Assembly: GCA_964567745.1 (NCBI GenBank)
Contig: CAZMNY010000012.1
Span: 1-64,000 of the forward strand
From: CAZMNY01 sp964567745
GTDB lineage: Bacteria > Planctomycetota > Planctomycetia > Pirellulales > Pirellulaceae
Direction: 5' to 3'
Length of the DNA: 64,000 bases
In this document: positions 43,448 to 53,097 of the stretch, in pieces
Layout: every line of letters starts with the position of its first letter
Numbering within the stretch: the stretch's first letter is position 1
Translations under genes and position numbers: made by a program
The notes under the pieces: generated by a model
Databases searched by the model: none
What the model was told of the DNA's origin: nothing
Seen by the model: the letters and a program-made list of their open reading frames with translations, nothing else

Positions 43448-44362
43448 TCAAGCGCCGACCGCTTCGTCTAGCATCTGCACCAGTCGATCGATCTCTGCCT
43501 GAGTTTCGCGATCGAGTGACCATGAATTGGGGCACCGCCGGTGGTCGGTCGCGAAGATGCCTCGCTTGTGCAAAATGTACTTCTCGACGGCGAGGAAACC
43601 GTCGAGTCCTGCCTGCAGTTGGAGAGTGACGAGGGCGCAGAGTGGGAAATAGACCTGATACGCTCGCTGTTCGTCCCCGTCTTGAAGTGCTTTCCAGATA
43701 GCGATAACGCCGCCTAAAAATTCCATGCCCGGAATCGTGCCCGACACGCCTCGTCGGTGTGCGTCGATCAGCAAGTTGCCGCCCGAGCCGTCAAAGACTC
43801 GCGCTTTAGCCTTCGTCGCGTCTCGCAACTCAGAGATGGCTGGTCCGACCGGCGAGGACTCGGGCTTGAAGAGGATTCGCTCGGAACCAAAACGATCGAG
43901 CAACTCCATGTAGACGGACATTGGAATCGCTTGCCCGACGTAGCCCGATGCGTCTTGGACGATGACGGGCAATTCGATCGCGCCGGCGATTGCGCTGAAG
44001 TAATCGATCAATTCTTCCCCGGAAACGGCAGACGAGAGGGGCGGAATTGCCATCACGCCAGCGCAGTCGCATTCGGAAGCGTGACGCGCGTAGGCGACGG
44101 CTTGTTTCGTACTCTCGGCCCCAACGCTCGCGACAAAAAAGCCGCGGCCCTCGTGCATCGCCGCGAGTTCGCCGGTGAGTCGAATACGTTCGTCGGGAGT
44201 CAGTCTCAACAGCTCCGACACCATACCCGTGCAGCAGCCGTCGGCGCCCTGTTCGTAAGCCCAGTCGATTTGTCGCGACAGGCTCGGGTAATCGATTTCA
44301 TCGTCATCGCCAAAGGGCGTATGCGCGACCGGAATGACACCGCGAATCGTCTGGTCTTTCAC
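43448..44362 (-). CDS. DapA/NanA-superfamily class I aldolase or dehydratase
   Basis: Dihydrodipicolinate synthase/N-acetylneuraminate lyase family TIM barrel (304 residues). The Schiff-base lysine is K166 in 'RILFKPESSPVGP'. The conserved Y-N-x-P segment is replaced by Q-D-A-S-G-Y (136-141), which argues against true DapA or NanA and for the group that cleaves or dehydrates keto-deoxy sugar acids. 'GCCTGMVSELLRLTPDER' and 'GSGGNLLIDAHRRGVSGTIPG' are typical. It ends the minus-strand catabolic run, 27 nt after an enolase-superfamily gene, so the pair may convert a sugar acid to a keto-deoxy acid and cleave it. Confidence 0.88.
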   Translation of the reverse strand: MKDQTIRGVIPVAHTPFGDDDEIDYPSLSRQIDWAYEQGADGCCTGMVSELLRLTPDERIRLTGELAAMHEGRGFFVASVGAESTKQAVAYARHASECDCAGVMAIPPLSSAVSGEELIDYFSAIAGAIELPVIVQDASGYVGQAIPMSVYMELLDRFGSERILFKPESSPVGPAISELRDATKAKARVFDGSGGNLLIDAHRRGVSGTIPGMEFLGGVIAIWKALQDGDEQRAYQVYFPLCALVTLQLQAGLDGFLAVEKYILHKRGIFATDHRRCPNSWSLDRETQAEIDRLVQMLDEAVGA

Positions 44363-44389
44363 CGTTCCATCTCCGTTACCAAATGGGCT

Positions 44390-45568
44390 CTACCAGTCGC
44401 CGACGCTGCCGTCCTGATAGAAAACTCGTTGGGGCACTTCCTGCTCGAAAGGATGTTTGGCAACTTCATCTTCGTTGATTTCGATTCCCAAACCTGGTCG
44501 CGAATTCGGCCTCACGATTCTCCCCTCCGCTTCCACTGTGAAACCCTCCGAAACCACATCGGATCGCCACGGCACATCGTTGTGAACTGTTTCGCAAATC
44601 ACGTAACTCGGTTGAGAGAAACCAAACTCGAGCGATGCCGCCGTGCTGACGGGTCCTTGAGGGTTGTGTGGCGCGACGGCGATCCGGTGCGCGTCCGCCA
44701 ACGCGGCGATACGTCTCGCTTCGGTGAATCCGCCGCAATGCGTTAGATCGAACTGCACGACCTCACAACATCGATTCGCGAACAAATCTCGGAAGGCGGA
44801 AAGATGGGTAAGCCGCTCGCCCGTGGCAATTGGAGTCGCAACCGCTGCGTTGATGGCTGCGAGCCCTTCTAAGTTCTCCGGCCAGCACGGCTCTTCAAAG
44901 AAATAAAGTCCGTACGGTTCGAGCGCCTTGGCGAATTGCATTCCCATCGTCGGAGACGGCCTGGCGTGGCAGTCGACCATAATGTCGATCGAGTCGCCAA
45001 CCGCTCGCCGCATCGCAGCCACACACGCCTCGGCGGCTCGAACCGGCTTCAGTCCTTCGAGCGGCATTGTGGGCGGCGCGGCCATGCTCTTAAATGCCGT
45101 GTAACCGTCATCCACTGCTTGTCGAGCCAAGTCGGCGAAACGGTTCGCCTCGTCGACACTCGTCTCATAAAAATCCTCCAGCTTGCCGCCACCCAAATGG
45201 CAGTACGTCCGCACGTAGTCCCGCACCGGGCCTCCCCAGAGTTTCGAGCACGGCATGTTCGCCGCCTTGCCGGCAATGTCCCACAAAGCGATGTCGATCC
45301 CCGCAATCGCTGTGGAGCGAACGATGCCGGTTCCGTGCCAAAAATGTTGGCGGTGCATCATCTGCCAGAGATGCTCGATCCGCGAAGCATCTTCGCCAAC
45401 AACCAGTTCGGCCAAGTCCTGGACGGCGCCGACCACTGCGCGCGTGTGCCACTCCAAGGTCGCTTCGCCCCAACCGTATAGGCCATCGACATCGGTTAGC
45501 ACTTTGACGAATACCCAGTTTCGCATCCGCGCATGGCAGACATGAGTTTCGATCGCCGTAATATTCAT
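44390..45568 (-). CDS. enolase-superfamily sugar-acid dehydratase
   Basis: Mandelate racemase/muconate-lactonising family, 392 residues, resembling galactonate-type acid-sugar dehydratases. Magnesium ligands D199 (V-D-C-H), E225 (F-F-E-E-P) and E251 (T-G-E-R-L) are present, with catalytic H201 and H301 (A-P-H-N-P-Q-G-P). The N-terminal cap contains 'GWGEATLEWHTRAVVGAV' and 'SAIAGIDIALWDIAGKA'-type text. Neighbouring DapA-like aldolase fits a dehydration-then-cleavage route. Exact substrate unknown. Start ATG 45568. Confidence 0.9.
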   Translation of the reverse strand: MNITAIETHVCHARMRNWVFVKVLTDVDGLYGWGEATLEWHTRAVVGAVQDLAELVVGEDASRIEHLWQMMHRQHFWHGTGIVRSTAIAGIDIALWDIAGKAANMPCSKLWGGPVRDYVRTYCHLGGGKLEDFYETSVDEANRFADLARQAVDDGYTAFKSMAAPPTMPLEGLKPVRAAEACVAAMRRAVGDSIDIMVDCHARPSPTMGMQFAKALEPYGLYFFEEPCWPENLEGLAAINAAVATPIATGERLTHLSAFRDLFANRCCEVVQFDLTHCGGFTEARRIAALADAHRIAVAPHNPQGPVSTAASLEFGFSQPSYVICETVHNDVPWRSDVVSEGFTVEAEGRIVRPNSRPGLGIEINEDEVAKHPFEQEVPQRVFYQDGSVGDW

Positions 45569-45644
45569 ACACGTAACCCTTATCGTCGCTTTGTGCGCGG
45601 CTGTGTTAGCGCGGTCTCGTTCATTGTCGCGTTACACAATTTCG

Positions 45645-47081
45645 TCACAGAATCTGTTTGATGCGGGCGATCAAGGTGTCGATTAGAGTCTCTAAGCTGC
45701 CGGGTGCCAGCGATGCGATCGACTCTTGATAAACCTCTTGCCCGTAGAGTGACTCATTCGGCAAATAGGATGGCCCCCAGCCGTTGGAGATGGTGGCGAC
45801 CATGATGGGAGTGTCCGGGAAGGCTGCGCGGAGGTCTCGCTGCAGCACGTTGTAAGGTTCGCCTTGCACGCACACCCAAACGGCATCACCGATCTTCCAG
45901 ACGGACGCCTGATACGGGTAGTGAGTTCCTTCGGGTAGGCCGCTGAGTCTGCCGAGCATGCGAGTTTGCCGCTCGGCAAGCGCACGCAGCCTGGCGGCCT
46001 CCGAATCATCGCCACTCGCTCGAGCCGACTGCTCTTTGCGTTCGAGTTCGTGCTTGGCCGCCTGGACTTCCGCTCGCTTCGGCAGATCCTCGCGGTATGG
46101 GAGAGAAACTGTGTCGACATTGCTCGACCAGTCCCGCAAATCGGCTCGCCGTGAATCATCGATCGGCTTGTCTTCCCAGACGCCGATCGTTGCGCCTGAT
46201 ACAACGGGGCCAGCATAGGCGAACGAAGTGTTCGCGGGGCGCAAGGCCGTCAATGCGCTCAAGGCCGCATATCCGAGTTGACGACCGTTGCGGTCGGCCA
46301 CTTCCGTATCGCCGACAAATCCTTCGACAGGGCCTAGGTCGCCCGACGCGCCTTGAAGAAAAATACATGGTGCCGGGAACGCCCCTTCGACAAGCTCGCG
46401 CATCGCGCCAGGAAAATCGGGACTGATTAGCCGGTTGTCCCAGGCGAGCGTCGTTGGGTGGCATGCGTAGTTGACAACGGTCGCCATCAGGTCGCCCTGG
46501 TCATCGCTGATTCTCGCCACGACGACGTTTGTGTCCGCCAAGCCCTCGGGATTGAATCCGCAGACATTCTCGCCAAGCTCGTTATCTCGCAGATCGCGAT
46601 GGCCTGCCAAGTTGCACACGCCGTCGCCGTACACGATATTCGCCGGCACCATCGACTGAATGGCTTTCACCGTCAGCGCGCCGAGCGTTTCGGCAAGGCC
46701 ATCGAGATAACTCGGAATCAAATCGCCGCCCGGCAGATCGACTCGGTCTCGAAGCAGCATTCCGGCAGCGTGAGTATGCGAGAAGGTAGTCACGATCCGC
46801 GTGCGATCAACGCCCGACTGTTCATGCACAAGGTTGAGAATGTTCTCAACTTCATCGAAGCCGAGCAAACAATGATCGACCGCCAGAACCACTTGTCGCT
46901 CATCGTCGTTGCCGTCGAGCGAACCAAACGCCAAGGCGGTTGCCGTGAGCGGACGATGAACTCCCTCACTGCAATCGTGACTCGCCGCTCCCCACATGCG
47001 ATGGTAAGTACCCACTTCGGGGGTTATATCACCACGAGCAACACCGACCCGACAACGACTTTGCAGAGTTTTTACTTCCAT
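45645..47081 (-). CDS. neutral ceramidase-like N-terminal domain protein
   Basis: 478 residues related to the N-terminal catalytic part of neutral/alkaline ceramidases. Visible blocks: 'VGVARGDITPEVGTYHRMWG', 'TTFSHTHAAGM' (metal-binding histidines), 'VNYACHPTTLAWDNRLISPD' (His and catalytic region) and 'FLQGASGDLGP'. Unlike true ceramidases there is no signal peptide and no C-terminal immunoglobulin-like domain, so it is probably a cytoplasmic amide or ester hydrolase with another substrate. It begins 2 nt after the MFS transporter stop: a transport-hydrolysis couple in one transcript. Confidence 0.85.
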   Translation of the reverse strand: MEVKTLQSRCRVGVARGDITPEVGTYHRMWGAASHDCSEGVHRPLTATALAFGSLDGNDDERQVVLAVDHCLLGFDEVENILNLVHEQSGVDRTRIVTTFSHTHAAGMLLRDRVDLPGGDLIPSYLDGLAETLGALTVKAIQSMVPANIVYGDGVCNLAGHRDLRDNELGENVCGFNPEGLADTNVVVARISDDQGDLMATVVNYACHPTTLAWDNRLISPDFPGAMRELVEGAFPAPCIFLQGASGDLGPVEGFVGDTEVADRNGRQLGYAALSALTALRPANTSFAYAGPVVSGATIGVWEDKPIDDSRRADLRDWSSNVDTVSLPYREDLPKRAEVQAAKHELERKEQSARASGDDSEAARLRALAERQTRMLGRLSGLPEGTHYPYQASVWKIGDAVWVCVQGEPYNVLQRDLRAAFPDTPIMVATISNGWGPSYLPNESLYGQEVYQESIASLAPGSLETLIDTLIARIKQIL

Positions 47082-47083
47082 AG

Positions 47084-48394
47084 CTACACACTCTCTCGAT
47101 ACAACGATTGTGCAATGATGGTTCGCTTTGGATTAACGAGCGACCAAAAGAACGCGGCCGCGACGTAGAGTAAAGCAAACAAGACCAGCACAGCATCCCA
47201 ACTGAAATGTCCGCGAATCATGGGCACGCTTCGGATAAAGGCAAATGCACCCAGGTTTCCAACCATGTTCATCGTACCGAATAGGATGGGAACGTTTCGT
47301 CCGCCCATGTCGATCGTGATGGTGTAAGCGCAAGGGCCGCCGAAAGCGGCGCAAAACGTTCCGAGGCTGATCACGACCACGGCCAAAACGGGATCCTGAA
47401 TGAAGTACGCTGCAATCACGAAGGCGGAACACAGCAACATGCTCGCTGCTGCCACGCCAGATCGAGCTAATCGAATGTTTCCGCTTGCATTGAGGACAAA
47501 ATCGGAAACCGTGCCTCCAACAAGCGCGCCGGCGACCAAGCTGATTAGGGGCATGCTGTTGAGCAACCCCGAAGTCCCCACGTCCACATTGCGAGTCTCT
47601 TGAAGATACGTAGCGAACCAGCTGCCGAAAAACATTTGGCCGGCGGCTCGGCAAAACTGCTGGCCACAGATCCACCACGTCGGCGGGCTCAACATGATCG
47701 CCAGCCAAGCATTTTCGTCGCCCGGTTCCTTGACTGGTTGCGAACCCGAAAGCAGTTTACGTTCGGCTTGATTCGTCCACGCATGGTCCTCTGCCTGGTC
47801 GCGGAACCACAGGAAAAAGACGGCGGCAAACAGGATGCCGAGTAAGCCGTAACCTGCAAAAGCCGTTCGCCATCCATAGCCCGTTACCAAATAACCCGTG
47901 ATCGCCACTCCAATGGCGCCGCCGACGGACATGAATGCGCCCAATGCTCCGCTTGCCGTCGCTCGCCCCGTATCCGGAAACCACCGCCCTATCGATGCGG
48001 TACACGCGGGAAACAAACCGGCTTGAGCGATTCCGTTTCCAACACGAGCAACGAGCAAGACAGGCATGCCCATTGCCAGATTCGCCAGGCCCATCGCAGC
48101 GGTTGCAATCGACCAAGCAATCGCGAATAAGGGAATGGCGCGCCGCGCCCCCAAGACTCCCCCAAGCCAACTCGTTGGTAACTGGGCGAGTGCATACGCC
48201 AAAAAGAAACTGCTCATCACCCAGCCCATCGCGTCGGGGCTGAGTTTCAACTCGAGGCGAATCGTGCTCTCAGCTACACCGATACTGTTTCGACATAGGT
48301 AGGCGGTTGAGGCCGCGACGCAAAGCGAAAACAAAATCAGAAAGCGAATGGGCGTCGGCGCCGTAGTTCCTGGCTTCTTTGGTGGCTCGGGCAT
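47084..48394 (-). CDS. MFS transporter, anion:cation symporter-like
   Basis: Twelve-helix major facilitator of 436 residues. The loop 2-3 motif is 'PTSWLGGVLGARRAIPLFA', and 'GRWFPDTGRATASGALGAFM' is typical of the anion:cation symporter (hexuronate/glucarate/phthalate) group. Short charged N- and C-termini are cytoplasmic. Directly upstream of the ceramidase-like gene (2-nt gap) and within the cluster with two sugar-acid dehydratases, so an acidic sugar is a reasonable substrate guess. Confidence 0.9.
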   Translation of the reverse strand: MPEPPKKPGTTAPTPIRFLILFSLCVAASTAYLCRNSIGVAESTIRLELKLSPDAMGWVMSSFFLAYALAQLPTSWLGGVLGARRAIPLFAIAWSIATAAMGLANLAMGMPVLLVARVGNGIAQAGLFPACTASIGRWFPDTGRATASGALGAFMSVGGAIGVAITGYLVTGYGWRTAFAGYGLLGILFAAVFFLWFRDQAEDHAWTNQAERKLLSGSQPVKEPGDENAWLAIMLSPPTWWICGQQFCRAAGQMFFGSWFATYLQETRNVDVGTSGLLNSMPLISLVAGALVGGTVSDFVLNASGNIRLARSGVAAASMLLCSAFVIAAYFIQDPVLAVVVISLGTFCAAFGGPCAYTITIDMGGRNVPILFGTMNMVGNLGAFAFIRSVPMIRGHFSWDAVLVLFALLYVAAAFFWSLVNPKRTIIAQSLYRESV

Positions 48395-48480
48395 TCGTTT
48401 TTGTTGCTAGCCGTTTCTTATGAGAGTCTTTCATAGGCCAACCTCTTACAGAATTGGCCGCTACATTTGTCACCCATGGA

Positions 48481-51400
48481 TCACCGCAGCTTGGCGTAAA
48501 ACCAGGAGACCGGAAGCGAGCGAAAGCGCGACGAATACTGCCGTCCCTGGCCTTCCCAGTAACTCAGCACGGCGCGGTCTTTCACGAAAATGAGGCTGAT
48601 ATACGAGTAGGTTCGATCGGCATTTGTCTCTAAGTCGCGAATGTGGCGCCACGTTTTTCCCTCATCCGATGAGACGGCGGCGGTCAGCGGGGTCCGTTTG
48701 CCGCCGTGACCCTTGCCCGCTGTGTAGTTATTGTTCCAAACCAGAAGTAAGTCGCCGGTGGACGGAATACGACGCAGCGTCGCCGGAGCTTCCGGGGCGA
48801 TCAACGAGGAGAGACGAGTCGGCTCGGACCAGCGATCGCCGCCGTTGCTGGAATAGCTCTTGGAAATAAAGCCGAGCTGATTTCGCATGATCATCATCAC
48901 TCGGCCGTCGTTCAGCTCGATTACCTCCGGCTCCATGGCACCGCGCTTTGCGAGGTCGACGCTTCCCTTTCCCTTTCGCCAAGTCTTGCCGCCATCGTCC
49001 GATAACCAACAGTAGGAAATGAAATGATTGACTTTGTGCACATCCGGCGTCGAGGCAACTGGCGCCAACAATCGGCCGCTGCTCAGCTGCACGACGCGGT
49101 CGTTGTTCATCACATGGTAGCCCGGTTCGCCGGTCGCTTTGACGCGTTCGCCGAACGTCTTTCCCTCGTCAGCGGAAAGTCGCATGTAGGCGTGCAGGTC
49201 GTTGTATCCATCCTTTTGCAGGTAGAACATGGCGAGTGGCGTTTTATCATCGACGCGTATTCGCCTCAACGTGACACTCATCACGTTGAGCTTCCCCGTG
49301 CTCTTCTGCACCACGACGGGCTTGGACCAACTGCGGCCGCCATCGGCGGATTGTGAGGCGACTATTCTGGCTTTGGCGAAGTCGCTCCCGTCGCCGATGA
49401 ACTGAGTCACTGCGTACATCAGGTTTCCATTGGCGAGTCGGGCAATGGACCCCTCTGTGTAGCGAGGATTCTCTGGCGTTGCCGGATAAACCAGCTTGGT
49501 CAAATCCTCCGTCAGGTCTGTCGCCACTTGAGAAAGAACGAACAGCGATTGGGCCGCTCGAATGCGGACGTCCAAAACGTCGTCATCAAGCAAAGCAATC
49601 AGCGAGTCCTTTGCTTCAAGCATCCTCGCGTCGCCAGCAAACGTCGCCGAGTAGACTCGAATGGCAGGGTCGCTCGATTCTAGATTCTTCAGCAACGCGG
49701 CGCGACCCCGCTTGTCGCCTAGCGTCGCCAATGCGTGTTGCTGATAGCAAACCGCCACGGGCGATTTGGCTCGCGCTTCATTTATTCGTAGTTGTTGAAT
49801 GTCAGACCGATCACCGATGCGAGCGAGCACCCAAGCGGCCAGTCGAGCTGTCTCTTCCTCCTCGTCCGCCAATAACCCGCGGAGCACCTTGTATGCCGCC
49901 GGACTCCCACACCTCGCCAGGGCCGCAGCCGACATGACCTTGAGCTTGACGTTGTCTGACTCCATCGCCTTTCGCATTGCCTCGCCGTCGCCAATTTCCG
50001 CGACCTTGAAGAGACTCTCGGCAGCGTGCACATGACCGTGCGGGTCATCGCCAGCAAGAATGTCGAGCATCGCTTGAGCCTTGCCCCAATCGCCGGCTCG
50101 AACCAATTCTCTTGAAATCCCACAACGCTTTTGATCGTCTTTCTCACCTGCGAGTTTGGGAGCGAGCAACGCAGTCACCTCAGCCCCGCGCCCCGCCAAG
50201 GTCAGGGCCTCGGCTGCATGAATCGACGGCCAGAATTCTTCGCTCTTCAAGCCAGCTCGCAAGATGGCCAAACCTCGCTTCTGAATTTCGGGGGAGAGCT
50301 CGATCTGCTTGGCCGGCTCGCCTCGGCTTCTTTTCACATGCTGCTGAATCGCCTTCATGAACGCAGTGCGGATGTGATTCGGAGCGGCGTGTCCCATCAG
50401 CGGCTCATTGATAATTTGCTTGCGACCGTGCAGCTGGTTGTACGCCGCGTAGCAACTTGACGGTGGACAAACCGCATCGATGAAGCCGACGCTCATGATG
50501 GCCTCGGCACGACAGCGACTCGCAAAGTTAACCGCATCGACGTACCTTGACGCCTCCAGGATTTTGGCGTCCGGATTGCCGGCTTCGCCCGCGGGGACCA
50601 ACTTGGGCCAACCGTTGATTCGGTCGGCGACGCGCCCTGAGTGATCGCAGATCGCAGGAACGCCGGTTGCAATCATGGTCACGCGACTGTCGATCCCGCC
50701 AGCGACGAGCGCCTGCCCACCGCCTTGACTATGGCCAATCACCGCGACGACTTTGCCGTCCCATTCGGGCTGAGCCGTCAGGAAGTCGATGGCTCGCACC
50801 AGGCGTAAATACATGCCTCGGAAATAGCTGGTCGCTCGGTTCTCGCGACCAGCGTATCGATAGTTTTTAAGTTCTCCGGCGTTGAGATCTTGATAGAACT
50901 TCCCTGGCTTGCCGTTCGGGATGCCGTGCGCGTTAATATCCATCGACAACATGCCGGCCTTGGCGCCGGTCATCGCATTGCCGAGGCTTGAGCCGCGCAC
51001 GCCGGCACCATGAACCCAAAGAATGGCGGGCAGACTCTTCTTGGCCGCATCCTTAGGCTTTGCGAAATAGCCAGAGACCGGCGCGCCGCCGAGGCAGGGA
51101 ACTTGAACATCCGCGCAGACGAGACTCTCGTCGCTCTGCTTTACGGGCGTCAGAACCGCCTTGGCCTCTACAGTCGCAAGCTTCTTCTTCTGCTCACTCC
51201 AAAACGCATCGAAATCGCCCGGAACAAGGAGGCTCGGTTCGATATTGTTGACATTAAATCCCGCCCCGGCGGTAGCCGAAATCGCTTTCGCGTTTGGCGG
51301 CCGATAAGTCACCCGGCAGCGGAGGAACGTAGCCGCCTTGCTGGTCGCTTCGATCGGTACTGCCTCGAGCCCGGCCAATTCAATCTTCCCGTTGGGAAAC

Positions 51401-51633
51401 CCTCGATCGCTCTCGCCGTCGACAACATAGTCATCCACGACATACGATGCTTCGCCGTCCGCAAGGGGCTTACCGTTCTTTGTAATCGTGACAAGAAACC
51501 GAACGGTCTCGCCCGACTGATAGAGAGCGGTCTCGCGGTCGGTCACAACCATGACGGCGTACTTATCGGCAGCCAACGCGTTCGCTTGACACAAGGCGAG
51601 CACAACGAGCATCAGACGGAGCGGCTTGATCAT
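48481..51633 (-). CDS. secreted esterase-HEAT-sialidase fusion protein
   Basis: Exported 1050-residue protein in three parts. Signal peptide 1-22. Residues about 140-430: alpha/beta-hydrolase of the acetyl-xylan-esterase (AXE1)/dienelactone group, with nucleophile S302 in G-H-S-Q-G-G and likely D386 and H415. About 440-690: HEAT-type helical repeats ('SAAALARCGSPAAYKVLRGL', 'RLAAWVLARIGDRSDI', 'DDDVLDVRIRAAQSLFVL'). About 700-1050: six-bladed sialidase fold with at least five Asp boxes (S-A-D-G-G-R-S-W, S-A-D-E-G-K-T-F, S-D-D-G-G-K-T-W, S-S-N-G-G-D-R-W, S-S-D-E-G-K-T-W). An O-deacetylase joined to a glycosidase would suit acetylated sialic-acid-like sugars. The sialidase arginine triad was not verified. 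Confidence 0.88.
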   Translation of the reverse strand: MIKPLRLMLVVLALCQANALAADKYAVMVVTDRETALYQSGETVRFLVTITKNGKPLADGEASYVVDDYVVDGESDRGFPNGKIELAGLEAVPIEATSKAATFLRCRVTYRPPNAKAISATAGAGFNVNNIEPSLLVPGDFDAFWSEQKKKLATVEAKAVLTPVKQSDESLVCADVQVPCLGGAPVSGYFAKPKDAAKKSLPAILWVHGAGVRGSSLGNAMTGAKAGMLSMDINAHGIPNGKPGKFYQDLNAGELKNYRYAGRENRATSYFRGMYLRLVRAIDFLTAQPEWDGKVVAVIGHSQGGGQALVAGGIDSRVTMIATGVPAICDHSGRVADRINGWPKLVPAGEAGNPDAKILEASRYVDAVNFASRCRAEAIMSVGFIDAVCPPSSCYAAYNQLHGRKQIINEPLMGHAAPNHIRTAFMKAIQQHVKRSRGEPAKQIELSPEIQKRGLAILRAGLKSEEFWPSIHAAEALTLAGRGAEVTALLAPKLAGEKDDQKRCGISRELVRAGDWGKAQAMLDILAGDDPHGHVHAAESLFKVAEIGDGEAMRKAMESDNVKLKVMSAAALARCGSPAAYKVLRGLLADEEEETARLAAWVLARIGDRSDIQQLRINEARAKSPVAVCYQQHALATLGDKRGRAALLKNLESSDPAIRVYSATFAGDARMLEAKDSLIALLDDDVLDVRIRAAQSLFVLSQVATDLTEDLTKLVYPATPENPRYTEGSIARLANGNLMYAVTQFIGDGSDFAKARIVASQSADGGRSWSKPVVVQKSTGKLNVMSVTLRRIRVDDKTPLAMFYLQKDGYNDLHAYMRLSADEGKTFGERVKATGEPGYHVMNNDRVVQLSSGRLLAPVASTPDVHKVNHFISYCWLSDDGGKTWRKGKGSVDLAKRGAMEPEVIELNDGRVMMIMRNQLGFISKSYSSNGGDRWSEPTRLSSLIAPEAPATLRRIPSTGDLLLVWNNNYTAGKGHGGKRTPLTAAVSSDEGKTWRHIRDLETNADRTYSYISLIFVKDRAVLSYWEGQGRQYSSRFRSLPVSWFYAKLR

Positions 51634-51732
51634 TGGGTGATTCCTTGGACTTAGTACACTGGCCGAAAATACTCGGCCGCGCCCGTCGGCTTATGTTGAT
51701 ACGCGAGCGCGACGTCAAGCATCGCTGGTCAT

Positions 51733-53085
51733 CTAGTCGTCTCGAGAAACTTGGTAGGTTGGATTTGATTCGGTGAACAACTCGTCCAACCATCGGGCGC
51801 CGAGGCCTGGACGGCGAGGCAAATCGATTGTGCCGTTTTCGACCTCGACGTTGCAATCAATCAGACGCGGGTAAATCGTCGCGATATGAGCTCGCACCGT
51901 TTCCTGGTAAGTCACGGCCGGCGTTGACGCGGCGATGTTGAGTCCAGACAAAAGTGTAAACGGTCCGGTGCAGTCATGCATTAACACGGGGACGTTATAG
52001 AGCTGAGCAAGTTCAGCGATTCGGCGCGTCTCGCTGACTCCGCCAACCCAGGTGGGGTCGATCATGACAAAGTCGGCACCTCGGGAGTCGAGGATTTTAC
52101 GGTAATGGTCGCGGAGAATGAGCATCTCGCTCACGGCGACAGGTACGGGCGACTCCTGTCGAAATTGTACAATCGTATCGAGATTGTCGGGACGCATGAT
52201 GTCCTCCAGCCACAACGGCTGCACATCATCCATTGCCTTCGCGATTTGCAGCCCGGCAGCGAGAGAAAAGAAACCGTGGCCGTCCAGCATGACATCTATT
52301 CGATCGCCGATACGTTGGCGAATTTGATGGAATGGTTCGACGCCTCGCCTGACTTGTTCGGCGTTCAATCGGCCTCCGCCCGTTTCGCGATAAATCGCAT
52401 CGAACGACCATAGCTTCATCGCACCGTAGCCAGCCTCGAGCAGTTCTTCCGCCAGGTCGGCAGGTTGGTTGATGCCCATCCAGTTGTCTTCAAGCGGCCC
52501 CGGGCTGCCGCCGTCGCCGTGACCGGGCCAGCGTGGTTTCGCATTCGCGTCGCGATTGACGCCGCCGTAATACGGGCCGCCGCAACTGTTGTAGACCGGC
52601 ACGTTGCTGCGGACCGCGCCGCCCAACAACTGCCAGACGGGTTGCTTCGTCAATTGGCCGAGAATGTCCCAAAGCGCTAGATCGACAGCCGAGAGGGCTC
52701 GCATCTCGGCACCGGTCCCTCCGAAGGCGGTCGCTCGTTCATAAAGAAATCGCCAGTGGCTTTCGATTGTTGTTGCGCGGGCACCTAACAGCCGTTGCGA
52801 CATCCAGTCGTGTATCACTGCCGCCGCAGCCGCAGGAATGTAATACGTCTCGCCATGCCCTACGATCGCCTCCCCGTCCGACTCGCCTGCATCGGTGTGG
52901 ATTCGCAGCGCGAGCAGGCCCGGCATCACGTCCGACGGAATGACGGTTTCAATCGCCGTAATTCGAGGACCACTCTCGTAAGCGTGATCTTGAGCAGGCC
53001 CTGTTGAGCGGGCGTGTGGCATGAGGTCAGTTTCTGTTCTTGGCACAGCTGGAGTTAGTCGTCGGCAGTTTAGGAATGAGCTCAT
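51733..53085 (-). CDS. enolase-superfamily enzyme (second copy)
   Basis: Mandelate-racemase-like barrel of 450 residues (427-429 if started at ATG 53022, where the family's 'RITAIETVIPSDVMPG' follows soon). Metal ligands appear as 'DVMLDGHGFF' (Asp), 'LWLEDIMRP' (Glu) and 'VAVSEMLI' (Glu); the catalytic end is 'VPVLMHDCTGPFTLLSG', where H-D replaces the H-N of the other copy. Divergent from the copy at 44.4 kb, so not a recent duplicate and probably a different reaction. Lies 12 nt downstream of the sodium/solute symporter and is likely co-transcribed. Confidence 0.88.
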   Translation of the reverse strand: MSSFLNCRRLTPAVPRTETDLMPHARSTGPAQDHAYESGPRITAIETVIPSDVMPGLLALRIHTDAGESDGEAIVGHGETYYIPAAAAAVIHDWMSQRLLGARATTIESHWRFLYERATAFGGTGAEMRALSAVDLALWDILGQLTKQPVWQLLGGAVRSNVPVYNSCGGPYYGGVNRDANAKPRWPGHGDGGSPGPLEDNWMGINQPADLAEELLEAGYGAMKLWSFDAIYRETGGGRLNAEQVRRGVEPFHQIRQRIGDRIDVMLDGHGFFSLAAGLQIAKAMDDVQPLWLEDIMRPDNLDTIVQFRQESPVPVAVSEMLILRDHYRKILDSRGADFVMIDPTWVGGVSETRRIAELAQLYNVPVLMHDCTGPFTLLSGLNIAASTPAVTYQETVRAHIATIYPRLIDCNVEVENGTIDLPRRPGLGARWLDELFTESNPTYQVSRDD

Positions 53086-53097
53086 TCTTTTTGGCGG

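Noticed and set aside
43448..44362. Calling the aldolase gene nanA or dapA
   Set aside because: The Y-N-x-P segment shared by these enzymes is replaced by Q-D-A-S-G-Y, so substrate specificity cannot be assumed.
43757..44746. 329-codon plus-strand open frame
   Set aside because: Runs antisense across the aldolase and enolase-superfamily genes; shadow frame.
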